From contig CAWFFV010000101.1 of NCBI GenBank assembly GCA_963814985.1, positions 1-64,000 of the forward strand: a stretch of DNA of 64,000 nt, given 5' to 3'. The position numbers were made by a program, and so were the translations under genes. Position 1 is the stretch's first letter. Each line of letters begins with the position of its first letter. This document shows positions 8,897 through 20,191 of the stretch, in pieces. The notes beneath the pieces are model-generated. The model was not told the origin of the DNA. It worked only from the letters and a program-made list of their open reading frames with translations, and made no database searches. Origin of the DNA: CAWFFV01 sp963814985 (lineage in GTDB: Bacteria; Chloroflexota; Ktedonobacteria; Ktedonobacterales; Ktedonobacteraceae).

Positions 8897-10257
8897 TTAT
8901 CACCATGAACTCTACACGTGACATGATCAGTAATGGAGCCATTGCCATCCATGAGAATCGCATTGTCGCTATTGGCAAAACGGCTGCTTTGCTAGCCCAG
9001 TATCCAGAAGATGAAGTGATCGACGTCCAGGGAAAACTCATTATTCCAGGACTCATCGATACGCATGTACATGTTGCCCAGGCATTGATTCGCGGCTGTG
9101 CCGATGACATGGCGCTGATCCAGTGGTTATGTGAGCGTGTCTGGGTGTTGCAGGGTAATTTCACCAAAGATGACGGCTATGTCAGTGCCCGCCTATGCAC
9201 TGCTGAGATGCTGAAATCGGGGACAACAACATTTCTGGAATCAATGCTGGCTCATCGTTATGGCTTTGATGGTATTGCCCGTGCGGTCGATGAAAGCGGA
9301 ATTCGTGCCTGCCTTGCAGGTATTGTCATGGATATTAGTACGTATGCAACACAGAGCAATGCCATGCATCCAGGGATGGTCGAGAGCCGAGAAACGAGTT
9401 TGGGAGGCGTGCTGGCCATGCATAGCAAGTGGCATGGAGCGGCTAATGATCGTATTCATGTCTGGTTTGGGCCGCGTACCCCTGGTGGTGTCTCGGCAGA
9501 ACTCTATCGTGAGATGAGCGAATTGGCCCGGCAACGTGATATGGGTATCACGATGCATCTTGCTGAAGTCGAAGCCGACAAAACTTTTCTCAAGGAGCAA
9601 TATGGCCTTTCACCAGTCTATTTCGCTGAAAGTGTTGGGCTGCTTGGCCCAAAAACCGTACTGGTGCACATGATCTGGTTGACGCCCGAGGATATTGAGA
9701 AATTGGCACAGACACGGACGACTGTTTCTCATAACCCTTCCTCAAATAGTAAGCTGGCCTCTGGCGTGTGCAATGTTCCTCAGATGCTGGCATGCGGAGT
9801 CAATGTCGCTCTCGGCTGCGACGGTGGCCCCAGCAATAATGATTATGATATGATCCGTGAAATGAAGCTGGCAGCCATTCTGCATAAAGCCGTAACACTT
9901 GATCCCCTGATTATTCCCGCCGAGACCGTCTTAGAGATGGCAACGATCAACGGGGCGCGAGCATTGGGCTTAGAGCATGAGATAGGCTCACTGGAGATTG
10001 GCAAGAAAGCTGATCTGGTCGTCATTGATTTGCATCGCTTGCATACCACTCCTTCGATGAATCCAGTTTCAACCCTGGTCTATGCTGCCACGGGAGGAGA
10101 AGTTGATATGGTGGTGGTTGATGGGAAGGTTGTTGTAAAGCAAGGACATTTACTAACGATGGATGAGGAGGAAGTGATAGTGCAGGCGCGTCAGCATGCA
10201 GAACAGCTCTATCGACGGGCTGGTCTGGAGATCAAATTGAAGTGGCCGATGGTGTAA
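8875..10257 (+). CDS. amidohydrolase of the TRZ/ATZ family, probable guanine or 8-oxoguanine deaminase
   Basis: Metal-dependent deaminase of 460 residues. HVH at 64-66 lies in DTHVHVAQALIRG, then come HLAEVEAD, SHNPSSNSKLASG and LGCDGGPSNN, the usual metal and substrate ligands of the s-triazine/guanine/8-oxoguanine deaminase group. It overlaps the end of the xanthine dehydrogenase gene by 22 bases, so it is translationally coupled. Deaminating guanine to xanthine would feed the operon directly; that assignment rests on context. Hydroxyatrazine-type activity cannot be excluded by sequence alone. Confidence 0.8.
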   Translation: MLFTNAMIITMNSTRDMISNGAIAIHENRIVAIGKTAALLAQYPEDEVIDVQGKLIIPGLIDTHVHVAQALIRGCADDMALIQWLCERVWVLQGNFTKDDGYVSARLCTAEMLKSGTTTFLESMLAHRYGFDGIARAVDESGIRACLAGIVMDISTYATQSNAMHPGMVESRETSLGGVLAMHSKWHGAANDRIHVWFGPRTPGGVSAELYREMSELARQRDMGITMHLAEVEADKTFLKEQYGLSPVYFAESVGLLGPKTVLVHMIWLTPEDIEKLAQTRTTVSHNPSSNSKLASGVCNVPQMLACGVNVALGCDGGPSNNDYDMIREMKLAAILHKAVTLDPLIIPAETVLEMATINGARALGLEHEIGSLEIGKKADLVVIDLHRLHTTPSMNPVSTLVYAATGGEVDMVVVDGKVVVKQGHLLTMDEEEVIVQARQHAEQLYRRAGLEIKLKWPMV

Positions 10258-10442
10258 TCTGCCAGAGTGGGAAAAATGGTATGTGCTCAGGGGTCGCCTC
10301 AGATTTGTTCGACACCTCTGTTATGCTATGATACAATACAATTCGTCTTTTCAGTGGATGTGCTTTTTCTTTGTAAAGTGTATGCCTGTGTAGTATACGC
10401 AATCGCCTTCTTAATTCTCACATGCTTAACGAAGGAGCGACT

Positions 10443-13400
10443 ATGTTATCGCAAGGATATATCCGTTTCCCCAACATTTTTCAAGATCGTATCGTTTTTG
10501 TTTCCGAGGACGATCTCTGGCTTGTATCGAGTGATGGTGGACGGGCTGAACGTTTGACCGCAGGTGTAGGCGAAGTGAGTTATCCTCATTTTTCTCCTGA
10601 TGGTGAACAATTGGCCTTTGTTGGTCGGGAAGAAGGTCCCAGTGAGGTTTATGTGATGCCTGCGTTGGGGGGATCTGCACGGCGTTTGACATTCCATGCT
10701 GACAATTGCCGTGTGCTAGGTTGGTCTCCTGATGGCGAAGAAATTCTTTATTCCAGCAATTCTGGTCAGTTTGCGGCTCGCTTTGAAGTCATTCATGCTG
10801 TTAAGCCGACAGGAGGCCAGCCGCGCCAGCTTCCTTTTGGTATGGCAAATGCTATTTCTTATGGACCTCGGGTGGGCGTTGTCATTGGACGTAATATAAA
10901 TATACGCGAGTTTTCACACTGGAAACGTTATCGAGGTGGGACGGCAGGACACCTGTGGTGCGATGCGCATGGTACAGGTATGTTCCAACGCCTGCTGCAA
11001 ATCAAGGGAAATATCGCTAATCCCTGTTGGGTTGCTGAGCGAATTTATTTTCTCTCTGATCATGATGGAGTAGGCAATATATATTCTTGCACTCCTCTGG
11101 GAGAAGATTTACGCCAGCATAGCGAGCACCAGGATTTCTATGCACGTCATCTCTCCAGTGATGGGCGGCGTCTGGTTTATCATGCTGGTGCAGATCTCTG
11201 CCTGTTTGATCCTCAGAGCGAAGAAATTCATCATCTTTCTGTAGAACTTCCTAGCGTGCGCACACAGCGTAATCGTAAGTTTGTTAGTGCAAGCAGCTAT
11301 CTTGATAGCTATGCACTCCATCCACAAGGACACGCCGTTGCACTCACAGCACGTGGCAAAGCGTTTTCAATGGGCAATTGGGAAGGTCCCGTCCTGCAAC
11401 ATGGTGAGTTAGATGGTGTACGCTACCGTCTGCTTGAATGGCTCAATGATGGTAAGCGGTTGGTTGCCATCCATGATGCCACAGGACGGGAGTCGCTTGT
11501 CGTTTTTAACCCTGAAGACGCCAGTGAACCAAAACTATTTGCCGACATCGAATTTGGGCGAGCAGTGAGCATGGTTGTGTCTCCTGTGAATGATAGTGTC
11601 GCTATCACCAATCATCGTAACGAACTGCTTGTCGCAGACCTGGAGACCGGTTCATCTCGTGTCCTTGATCACAGTAATGCTAACCGCATTACTGGAGTCG
11701 TCTGGTCGCCAGATGGTTGCTGGCTGGCCTACGAGTTTCCCTTGTCATCTAACAAAACTGCTATTAAACTCTGTCATCTAGAGAGTGGAGAGACGCATCA
11801 GGTGACCACGCCTGTCTTGCAGGATATTCATCCAGCCTTTGACCCTGAAGGCAAATACCTGTATTTCCTGGGGTATCGCATTTTTAATCCCGTATACGAC
11901 AACTTACACTTCGATATGGGTTTTCCTCGTGGCATGAAACCCTATGCTATCATGCTACGGCGTGATCAGCGCTCCCCTTTTATACCGGAACCCAAGGCCT
12001 TTGGCGAAAAGGACAGGGAGAAAGAGGAAGCTAAGAAGCTACAGAGTGAGACGAGCGAAACAGGAGATGTTTCCCAGGAGAAAGACGACAAAGAGAAAAC
12101 TGCCAAAAAGGTGACGCCTATCGTCATTGACCTGGAAGGTATTACCTTGCGGGCCTTACCATTCCCCGTTGGAGAGGGCCGTTTCGGTGCTATATGTGGC
12201 ATCAAGGGGAAAGCCTTGTTCCTATCGTATCCCATCGATAATAGCATTCATCTCTCTTTGGATGGCGCACATGGGCCAAGGGGCAGTATTGAGAGTTATG
12301 ATTTTGAGAATTACAAGAGTGAGAAGTTTGTGGATGGCGTGAGTGGCTTTGATCTCTCTCGTGACCATAGTACCCTGATCTATCGTTCGCACAATCGGTT
12401 ACGTGTGGTCAAAGCTGATAAGACGCCAAAGTCAGAGAGTAACGAACGGTCTGGTCGTGAGAGCGGTTGGCTTGATCTTCATCGGATCAAAGTTTCAGTG
12501 CAACCCCTGGCTGAGTGGCAACAAATGTTTGCTGAGGCCTGGCGTCTGCAACGTGAGCAGTTCTGGGCCGAAGATATGTCCGGATCAATTGGGAGGCCAT
12601 CTATGCCCAGTATGCGCCCCTCGTTGAGCGTGTCAGTTCGCGTTCAGAGCTTTCGGACCTATTGTGGGAACTACAAGGAGAGCTTGGTACTTCCCATGCG
12701 TACGAAAGCGGGGGAGAATATCGTTCCAGACCACACTATCGGCAGGGTTTTTTAGGGGTTGACTGGGCCTATGATGCTGAGAGTAAGCGCTATCGCCTTG
12801 CTCGTATCGTACAGGGTGACCCTTCGGATCGTAGTGCTACCTCGCCGCTGACCAGTCCCGGGCTAAATGTGGCTGAAGGTGATGCCGTGTTGGCAATTAA
12901 CGGACAGCGTGTGGGTCCTGAGCGTAGTCCGCAAGAACTATTGGTGAATCAGGCAGGCAATGAGGTACAGCTCACTCTTGAGTCAGCAGAGAACAAGGAG
13001 AGTCGTGTCATCACTGTCAAGATGCTTGCTGATGAGAGACCTGCCCGCTATCGAGAGTGGGTAGAGAATAATCGACGCATCGTTCATGCTATTTCACAAG
13101 AGCGTGTAGGTTATATCCATATTCCTAATATGATGGGAGAAGGATTTGCCGAATTCCATCGAGGCTACCTGACCGAATATGATTATCCCGCGCTCCTGGT
13201 AGATGTGCGTTGGAATGGTGGAGGACATGTTTCAGGGCTACTGCTAGAGAAACTGGCGCGGCGACGCATTGGCTATGATTTTCCCCGCTGGGGTCTGCCA
13301 GAATCCTATCCGGCTAGAATCTCCCCGTGGCCCAATGGTTGCCCTGACAAATGAACATGCTGGCTCAGATGGAGATATCTTCAGTCATAGCTTTAAACTG

Positions 13401-13706
13401 ATGGGGCTGGGACCGCTGATCGGGATGCGTACATGGGGTGGCGTGGTCGGCATTCATCCGCGTCATAGGCTGGTTGATGGCACTGTTACTACTCAACCAG
13501 AGTATTCCTTCTGGTTTAAGGATGTGGGCTGGAATGTGGAGAACTACGGCACTGATCCTGATATCGAAGTGGATATCTCGCCCCAGGATTTCGCTAACCA
13601 TGTCGATCCACAGTTAGATCGTGCCATTGCAGAGGCTTTACGTTTGATCGATGAGTATCCTGCTCTGGAGCCGAAACCGGGAGAAAGGCCACGCCTGGGA
13701 CGCTAA
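10443..13706 (+). pseudogene. tri: tricorn protease homologue, interrupted by two frameshifts
   Basis: Large cytoplasmic serine peptidase that trims oligopeptides made by other proteases. The order is a six- then seven-bladed beta-propeller region, a C1 domain, PDZ, and the tail-specific-protease-like core. GTSHAYE holds the Ser-His pair and GSDGDIFSH the nucleophile Ser; FKDVGWNVENYGTDPDIEVD precedes the C-terminus. The frame changes near 12583 (about one base lost after EDMSG) and returns near 13316 (about one base gained after ESYPA), so the final frame equals the first. ATG 10443 follows GAAGGAG. Total length is about 1087 residues, normal for the family. As read, translation would stop at 12755. 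Confidence 0.85.
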
Positions 13707-13766
13707 GAGTGCTTCGTGTTTTCTGTTTTGCCCACGACGAAACATCGTTATGGGCAAGACTTTTCC

Positions 13767-15434
13767 TCAAGACTCAGGAGGTGTAGCAGAACTGATCGGT
13801 AGAGCGAGAAAGAAGGTTGTGCCCTGTCCTTCAGATGACCCAAACCAGATATGTCCTCCATGTCTCTCAACAAGCCCTCGACAGAGATACAACCCTAACC
13901 CTGTTCCGCTGATACCATGTGTATGCACGTTGTCAGCACGCATAAAGCGACTAAAGATATGTGCCTGTTGCTGTTCTGGAATGCCTATCCCGTCGTCATG
14001 GATGCTCAGAAGAGCACGTTTTGCCTTGCCCTCCTGGCGGATGGTTATGATGATGGGGCCTCCTGCTGGACTATACTTGATTGCGTTGCCTATAAGGTTA
14101 TGGAGTACTTGCTCGATACGTCGAGGATCAATATCGACAATAAGGCTATCCAATAATGTGATGACTTGAATATCATGTTGCTCAGTTGTCATCTGGAGTC
14201 GCGTTGCTACATTCTTGATAAGTGGAATGAGATCTGTCGGCTTAATGTGCAGTGCAAGCTGTCCAGCCTGTAATCGTGTGACATCTAGCAGGTCATCGCT
14301 GAGTTCGACCAGGCGCAGGATAGCTTGATTGATACTTTGGAGCGCCTTCATTTGCCAGGCACTGAGTTCTGGACCTCTACCACGTGCTATATAAGTGAGC
14401 AATGCGTCTGTATAACCTTTCAGTGTCGTAAGGGGATTGCGCAGTTCATGTGCAGCAATGCCGATGAATTCATCTTTCAGTCGTTCTGCCTCCTTGAGTG
14501 CCGTGAGATCCTGCTGGACTACGATGGCGGCTGGTTCAGATCTCTGAGTGATGTCTGTGGGTGTTTCTGATGAGAATATTTTCAGATTATGGAGGTCGAA
14601 GGCGACTGCATTCACTAAGGTTGGTAACGTTGTGCCATCAGGGCGATGAATGATTTCCTGGTGATGACGAACTATTCCGCCATAACGAACTGTCCGTAGT
14701 GTCGCAAGTTGCTCAAGTGGAAGAGGTCGTCCGTCAGTGCCAGAGATGGTGATGCCATGCTGTGCCAGAAAATCTCCTTCAGGCTGTCCGATTGTCCAGG
14801 ATGCTCCCCAGACGGTTGCTGTAGCACGATTGGCGAGGACCAGTCGGGCATCACGCCCCTGGACCAGATAAACGCTACCGGGTAGTTCATCCAGGATCTG
14901 TTGTAACATGGTCAGGCGTGCTTGCATCTCGGTACGCGCTTGTTGTTCGATTTGTTCCTCGACCTGTTTATGTTTGGTGATATCGGTTCCCATACCTATC
15001 CACTCACAAATGCTCCCATCAGTTCCTCGTACAGGTACCCCTTGTACTTTGCAGATACGATAAATTCCATCAGATCGCCGAATACGGCATTCGGCTTCAC
15101 AAGACTGCTGAGCTGTTATGGCTTTTTTCCAGATCTCTTCGATGCGTTCCTGGTCATCGATATGGATGGTGTTGAGCCAGTGCCACCCTGTAAAATGGGT
15201 GTCTTCTTGTCCAGTGAAGGTATACCATGTGGGATCGGCTTCTTTTGCTGTCCCATCAATGTTGGTAATCCAGAGCAGGTCCGTCGTAGCCAGCGCCAGT
15301 GTGCGAAAGCGATCTTCGTAACTTCGCTGCTGCAGTGGTGTGTGTGCCTCGTCTGTCAAGCCGATAAGGAAATTGGGAACAGAGGAGTTGCTTGCGCTCG
15401 TCTGAGCAGGTATAATCTGTTGATCTCTTTCCAT
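13767..15434 (-). CDS. PAS-domain sensor histidine kinase, soluble
   Basis: About 555 residues with no membrane segment. PAS/PAC domain 1 covers about 40-155 (TDLLWITNIDGTA to WIGMGTDITKHK), a second PAS-like domain about 165-310, then HisKA with the phospho-acceptor in AAHELRNPLTTLKGY (His near 329) and HATPase_c with NLIGNAIKYSP, DDGIGIP and GTGLGLYLC. All kinase boxes look intact. A GTG at 15449 is in frame, but AGGAG six bases before ATG 15434 decides the start. No response regulator is adjacent, so its partner is unknown. It is convergent with the tricorn gene. Confidence 0.9.
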   Translation of the reverse strand: MERDQQIIPAQTSASNSSVPNFLIGLTDEAHTPLQQRSYEDRFRTLALATTDLLWITNIDGTAKEADPTWYTFTGQEDTHFTGWHWLNTIHIDDQERIEEIWKKAITAQQSCEAECRIRRSDGIYRICKVQGVPVRGTDGSICEWIGMGTDITKHKQVEEQIEQQARTEMQARLTMLQQILDELPGSVYLVQGRDARLVLANRATATVWGASWTIGQPEGDFLAQHGITISGTDGRPLPLEQLATLRTVRYGGIVRHHQEIIHRPDGTTLPTLVNAVAFDLHNLKIFSSETPTDITQRSEPAAIVVQQDLTALKEAERLKDEFIGIAAHELRNPLTTLKGYTDALLTYIARGRGPELSAWQMKALQSINQAILRLVELSDDLLDVTRLQAGQLALHIKPTDLIPLIKNVATRLQMTTEQHDIQVITLLDSLIVDIDPRRIEQVLHNLIGNAIKYSPAGGPIIITIRQEGKAKRALLSIHDDGIGIPEQQQAHIFSRFMRADNVHTHGISGTGLGLYLCRGLVERHGGHIWFGSSEGQGTTFFLALPISSATPPES

Positions 15435-15915
15435 CTTGCTTCTCCTCACCTTTCATGTGTCCTCATATACAACATTTTTATGGTCTTCCATCGAAGATAA
15501 TCTGTGTGGTGTCTACATATATATTATTCATGCTTACAAATTCACTCTACGAGACCCGCTACTTCCTTCTTGTGTAACTGATTGCGTACTCTATGGGTTC
15601 AGACGTTTTGCATATTAGGAACTATTTGGATATGTCTCTGGACTCATCCTAACATTAAGTGAGCCTGTCTCTGTATACCAGAAAGTAACATTATTACCCA
15701 GTTTTATCGGGTGAAGGAGCATGCCCGTCGTCTATCAATGCGAACGTTTACAAGTTCTTACCAGACATGATTAGTGAAACAAGAACATTCTATCTTAAAT
15801 TAGCACTAAAGTGTATGGAGAATACAGCAGAATAAAGGGACTTGTCAAGGTCAAAATGAACAGCTGAATAGAAAGGCATATGAGCCTTGGAGGCACTATA
15901 GGGAAGTACAAATTT
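15435..15915. other. intergenic region upstream of the histidine kinase
   Basis: About 480 bases, rather AT-rich, with no credible open frame, RNA gene or strong hairpin that I can see. It must contain the promoter of the minus-strand kinase gene. Confidence 0.4.
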
Positions 15916-16759
15916 TCATTTGTTGTTTGCTAATTGCTTATTTTGTTTATACTCTTGAATCGCCTGGATGACTTCATGTGTGGGACTGGAACCGAGGCCC
16001 ATGACTGTCCCCGTAAGCAGAACGCCGAGATAGGGTAAGTATGCCGGGTTTTGTTTATCAGGTGTAAACACGAGCGTTAGAAGGTTGAGTTTGAATATGC
16101 TTGCCACAATAAGCCCCAGGATGATGCCGAAGTAAAGGCTGATCACGCGCCGCCCTGGATTATCGTCTATACTACCCTGGAAGGTTGTTAAAAAGCTTTG
16201 AAGATCCTGAACCGCGTTGTTAATATCGCTTGTATGTTCATCAATATTAGGGAAGATCGATTAGAATCTCGTTTACACTCCACTGAACGGTGTTCACAAG
16301 TAGCTGCGCCCGGTTATCATCAGCAGGTAGTTTCATCAATTTGTTGATGTAACTCTGAAAATTTGTAATTTGTTGCTTAGCTGCGGCCTTTTTGGAGTCA
16401 TCCAGATCAGGTAAGTTATCGACGGCTGCCTTGAGTTGTTCGTAGCCTGGGTCCAGCGTGTTATTCAGTCTGGTTACCAGATCGTTCAACGGCTGAGTCA
16501 CCAAATTCAGCGGCCAGTATTTGCCAAGGTAAAGCTCGATTGTGGACCAGAAGCCCTCGATAACTCGCTCGATACCAACGGAAGTCAGGCTCACGAGAGT
16601 AAAAACCACTCCTGTATTGTCAGGAATAGGACTGAAGCATGATGTGGTGTTTGAGCATGATGCATTTGTCAGGTGTACAAGAAGAACTACTGCAACAATG
16701 ACCACGGCAAGTACAAGTGTTGAGATGGCGATAATCATCCCTGTTCGTAATCGGGTCAT
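15916..16759 (-). pseudogene. membrane protein of unknown function, split by one frameshift
   Basis: The first part (170 residues from ATG 16759, behind AAAGAGGGA) has an N-terminal membrane segment near 8-30, then a Cys-containing loop, a second hydrophobic stretch (GVVFTLVSLTSVGIERVI) and a helical region. It stops at 16247 after NEILIDLP. One base over, the same strand stays open from NIDEHTSDINNAVQDLQSF through a hydrophobic segment (ISLYFGIILGLIVASIF) and a third (LPYLGVLLTGTVMGLGSS) to 15916. Joining them gives one protein of about 280 residues. The frameshift near 16249 is probably a base-call error. Family not recognised. Confidence 0.55.
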
Positions 16760-16894
16760 ATATCCCTCTTTCTTGTAAAGCTATGCACCTTTCTTTCTAT
16801 TTCAAATGAAGTTGTTACATATATTATACCCATTAATAAAGATTTTGTATAGTGTTCACCTTCAAAATCTAGTTAAGATTAAAGAAAAGAAGCA

Positions 16895-17006
16895 ATTGGG
16901 GACACCGGGGTTTGGCAACCCCCAAACCCCGGTAGGGAGACCCTGCACCCCTTCAGTCCGCGTCTATGCTGGCGTCCCCGGCACCTTCTCTTGAAGAGTT
17001 ACCGCC
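16895..17006. repeat. dispersed intergenic palindromic repeat, copy F
   Basis: Lies just beyond the class I PHA synthase stop. Its right end, read on the minus strand, begins GGTAACTCTTCAAGAG and continues GTGCCGGGGACGCCA, closely matching the right end of the element at 56504-56618. It contains a perfect 12-base hairpin (ACCGGGGTTTGG at 16904, complement ending at 16933), which could also act as a terminator for the synthase gene. Confidence 0.55.
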
Positions 17007-17015
17007 ACTAAGCCA

Positions 17016-18842
17016 TTATTTCTCCAGGACGTACGTACCTGGAGCAGCGGTAATCGGCGGGTATTTCATATTTCCCATGGTTGGCTGCGCTACCAGATCA
17101 CCGGAGCGAGCTTGCAGCCACTTCGCCCAGTCAGGCCACCAACTCCCTTCGTACTGCTTCGCTTTCTCAAACCACTCGTCAGCAGTCTCTGCTGGCTCCT
17201 CACTCGCCCAGTACCCTTTCCCTTTTTTCGGAGGATTGATCACACCAGCAATATGACCACTCCCACCCAGGACAAAGCGCACTGGACTTCGGACGAGTCG
17301 GGAGATCTCCCAGGCAGACTTCCACGGCACAATATGGTCCTGCTGCGCACCGACCGCATACACATCTTGTTGAATACGCGACAGGTCAATGGGTACCCCT
17401 TTCAGTACAATCTTGTCAGGCTTGATCAGATTGTTCTCCAGGTAGGTATTGCGCAGATAGAACGAGTGAGCAGCACGAGTCATACGTGTACCATCATTAT
17501 TCCAGTAGAGTAGATCGAAGGCAGGCGGCTCTTTCCCCAACAAATAGTTGTTGACAACGTTGCTCCAGATCAAGTCGTTGGCACGCAACATATTGAACAT
17601 CGTCGCCATCGAGCGGCTATCTAGATAGCCACGCTCCATCATCTTCCCTTCCATATAGGCCAGTTGCGGCTCATCAATAAAGACGGAAGTATCACCAACC
17701 TCGCTAAAGTCGAGTAGGGAAACAAAGAACGTGGCCGAGTTGACGGTCTTATCGTTCCTGGCAACCAGGTAGGATAGCACCATAGACAGCAGCGTTCCCC
17801 CAATGCAGTAGCCTACTGCATTAACATTGGGTGAGTTGGTAATCTCCTTCATCACCCGAAGTGCTTCTAGCGGCCCCAGTGTCAGATAATCATCAAAGGT
17901 CGTCTCTTCCATGGAAGCATCAGGATTCTTCCAACTGATGATAAAGACCGTAAAGCCTTGATCCACCAGGAACTTGATCAGGCTATTATGCGGCTGCAAG
18001 TCCAGAATATAATATTTATTAATCCAGTGCGGAACAAAGAGCACAGGTATGGCGTAGACCTTCTCTGTTGTTGGCGTATACTGGATCAATTCCATCAGCT
18101 TGTTCCGATAGACAACTTTGCCAGGTGTAATAGCCAGATTGCGTCCAGGCTGGAAGGCCTCAGTATCGGTTATTTTGATCTGCCCGTTTTTCATATCCCG
18201 TAAGAGATTTCCCATCCCCTTCACCAGATTTTGACCACCGCTTGTCATCGTCTCATGAAGCACCTGTGGATTGGTAAAGGTATAGTTGCTAGGGCTGATC
18301 GCATCCAGAAACTGGCGCAGATAAAAGACAACTTTATGCTGCTGCTTTTCATCCAGGCCTTGCGCCTCAGAAAAAGTCTTCAGTAAAGTAGTGGCAACCA
18401 ACAAATAACTTTGTTTGAGGGCATCAAAGGCCGGATTCTCCTGCCAGTCTGGTGCACTAAAGCGTTTATCACCCTTCTCTGGCTCGATAATCGGCTGAGC
18501 ATCCTGAGGACGCCCCCAAAACTTCAGTGCTGTTGCTACCATCAACTGTGAGGATTGCCGCAAAAATTCTTGATAATTCGTCCAGGCCACACCGGGATTG
18601 GCAAAGGCCGCCGTCCACAGTTGTTGAAAACTCCGAGTAACCTCAGCAGGATCAATCGGCAATACACTACTATAGGGATTGGTTTGCCAAAGCTGGTCAA
18701 TCAGGGCCGTCCAGGCATCAGGACCCTCCTGTATTGCTTGCTGGGCAGCCTGTTGCATACCCAATGATCCCTGCATGGTATTCTCAATTAGTTTGCTCCA
18801 AGCGTCGGTGGAAGTTTTTCCGGTAAAAGTTGTATCTGCCAT
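17016..18842 (-). CDS. phaC: class I poly(3-hydroxyalkanoate) synthase
   Basis: Polymerises (R)-3-hydroxyacyl-CoA at the granule surface. The 608 residues suit class I (about 560-620). A PhaC_N domain covers about 90-260, followed by an alpha/beta-hydrolase core with the lipase-like box GYCIGG (nucleophile Cys near 346), Asp in QQDHIVPW and His in GSGHIAGVINPP. The C-terminal YEGSWWPDW stretch is typical. AGGAGGAAAGGA lies upstream of ATG 18842. Its start overlaps the end of the adenylate kinase frame, so the two are probably cotranscribed. A separate class III synthase lies at 26237-27304. Confidence 0.92.
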   Translation of the reverse strand: MADTTFTGKTSTDAWSKLIENTMQGSLGMQQAAQQAIQEGPDAWTALIDQLWQTNPYSSVLPIDPAEVTRSFQQLWTAAFANPGVAWTNYQEFLRQSSQLMVATALKFWGRPQDAQPIIEPEKGDKRFSAPDWQENPAFDALKQSYLLVATTLLKTFSEAQGLDEKQQHKVVFYLRQFLDAISPSNYTFTNPQVLHETMTSGGQNLVKGMGNLLRDMKNGQIKITDTEAFQPGRNLAITPGKVVYRNKLMELIQYTPTTEKVYAIPVLFVPHWINKYYILDLQPHNSLIKFLVDQGFTVFIISWKNPDASMEETTFDDYLTLGPLEALRVMKEITNSPNVNAVGYCIGGTLLSMVLSYLVARNDKTVNSATFFVSLLDFSEVGDTSVFIDEPQLAYMEGKMMERGYLDSRSMATMFNMLRANDLIWSNVVNNYLLGKEPPAFDLLYWNNDGTRMTRAAHSFYLRNTYLENNLIKPDKIVLKGVPIDLSRIQQDVYAVGAQQDHIVPWKSAWEISRLVRSPVRFVLGGSGHIAGVINPPKKGKGYWASEEPAETADEWFEKAKQYEGSWWPDWAKWLQARSGDLVAQPTMGNMKYPPITAAPGTYVLEK

Positions 18843-19520
18843 GGAGCTATCTCCTTTCCTCCTTGTATTTGCGTACAGCTATTGATGACACTCAAGAGAT
18901 CTTTCTGCACCTGATCGATATCCTGGTTCCCATTCACCGTAACGGCTTTGTGCTGTTCCCCATAGTAATCGAGCAGGTGGATAGTTTCCGTGAAAAAGAT
19001 ATCCAGGCGTTTCTGCACCGCCTCCCCCTTATCATCAGATCGCTGATACAGTTCACTCCCATCAATATCACAGATGCCAGCTACTTGTGGCTTATGAAAA
19101 TTGATATTGTACACATGCTGTTGAGCACGACAAATATATCGACCGGATAATCTCTTGAGTAGCTCCTCACGAGGAACCTCTAAGTAGATAGCCAGATCGA
19201 TTTGACGCCCAACCTGCTGTAACCCCAGAATTCAACGCCTGGGCCTGAGTCACAGTACGTGGAAAGCCATCCAACAACACATCTTGCGTACCACCTGATT
19301 TTTCAAGATGCTCAAGGACCATTGCTACTGTAATGTCGTCAGGAACGAGTTCTCCTCTATCTATATACACCTTCGCCTTTATTCCTAACTCAGTTCTCTC
19401 ATCAAAAGCTTTACGAAACAGGTCACCACTGGCAACATGACACAGACCAAAGTGCAAAGAGAGTTTTTCAGCTTGAGTTCCCTTTCCAGATCCCTGTGCA
19501 CCAAAAAGAATAATATTCAT
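18788..19520 (-). pseudogene. adk: adenylate kinase, split by a one-base insertion
   Basis: Interconverts ATP+AMP and 2 ADP. From ATG 19520 (behind GGAGGA) the protein reads MNIILFGAQGSGKGTQ, a P-loop, then GDLFR and LLDGFPRT. After ALNSG the frame is lost at a CCCC (plus strand, near 19231-19234). With CCC it would continue LQQVGRQIDLAIYLEVP, then a lid region and C-terminal helix in the frame that runs to 18788. The rejoined length is about 240 residues; the true stop may come slightly earlier, since the tail overlaps phaC. Loss of adenylate kinase would normally be lethal, so an extra base call in the homopolymer is likely. Confidence 0.85.
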
Positions 19521-20099
19521 GGTGTCCTCCGATGAAAGTTCGTCGAGACCTCTCGTTGAGTCTCGTCTGAGCGGGGCCATATCTGCCCCCTTGTAGATGC
19601 AAAGACAATAGAGAAACGGCAACCTTGCGCGTGTCATCGTCCCTGGTCGCAATCTGACTCCTTCTCCATAGCTACTGACGAAGTAGCAAATGCCTTATTT
19701 GCCTCTATTAGAATCATATCTGCAAGTGTCAACCCTGCCTTTCTCAATACAAACCAACTGCAAGACACAATACGATCACGATGCATCCAGCGTACTCAAA
19801 TCACCTACAGGCTCACTATTTCTTATGCCTGGACAACGCGTCGCATAATTTTTCCGAAGCACGTCCTGGGCAATCCGGCACAAATACAAATTCAATACAC
19901 TCTCTTCGTTCGTAATCATGATACATAGATACAGAGAGGACATAAATACAATATATTCATTCAATGTAATATAGTGTCTATTGATGGTATCTGTTAAATA
20001 GTATAGCACCCGAGAAATGGTTTTGCCATCGTCTCTGTAGGCAATGTTGGCTGGATCACATTACCGAAAACCGGATTTGAAAGCCCCGTCATTCCCTGC
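19521..20099. other. intergenic region, no gene seen
   Basis: About 580 bases upstream of adenylate kinase. AT-rich towards 19890-20010. Short open frames exist, but none has a ribosome binding site with a protein-like composition. It should contain the adk-phaC promoter. Confidence 0.4.
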
Positions 20100-20184
20100 A
20101 TGAATGAAAAAAGGGTAACTACTCAGGTCTCCTCGCCACCGGCGGTGGCGAGGAGACCTGAGTAGTTACCCTTTTTTCATTCAT
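20100..20184. repeat. 85-base perfect palindrome, probable terminator (repeat copy A)
   Basis: Arms of 42 bases around a single G at 20142, with no mismatch. Each end carries a run of six T in its own direction (CCCTTTTTT), so it can end transcription from both sides. It lies eight bases past the DUF3311 stop. The arm contains GTAACTACTCAGG, like the ends of the other dispersed repeats in the window, and CTCGCCACC as in copies B and D. Confidence 0.8.
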
Positions 20185-20191
20185 ATGACCT

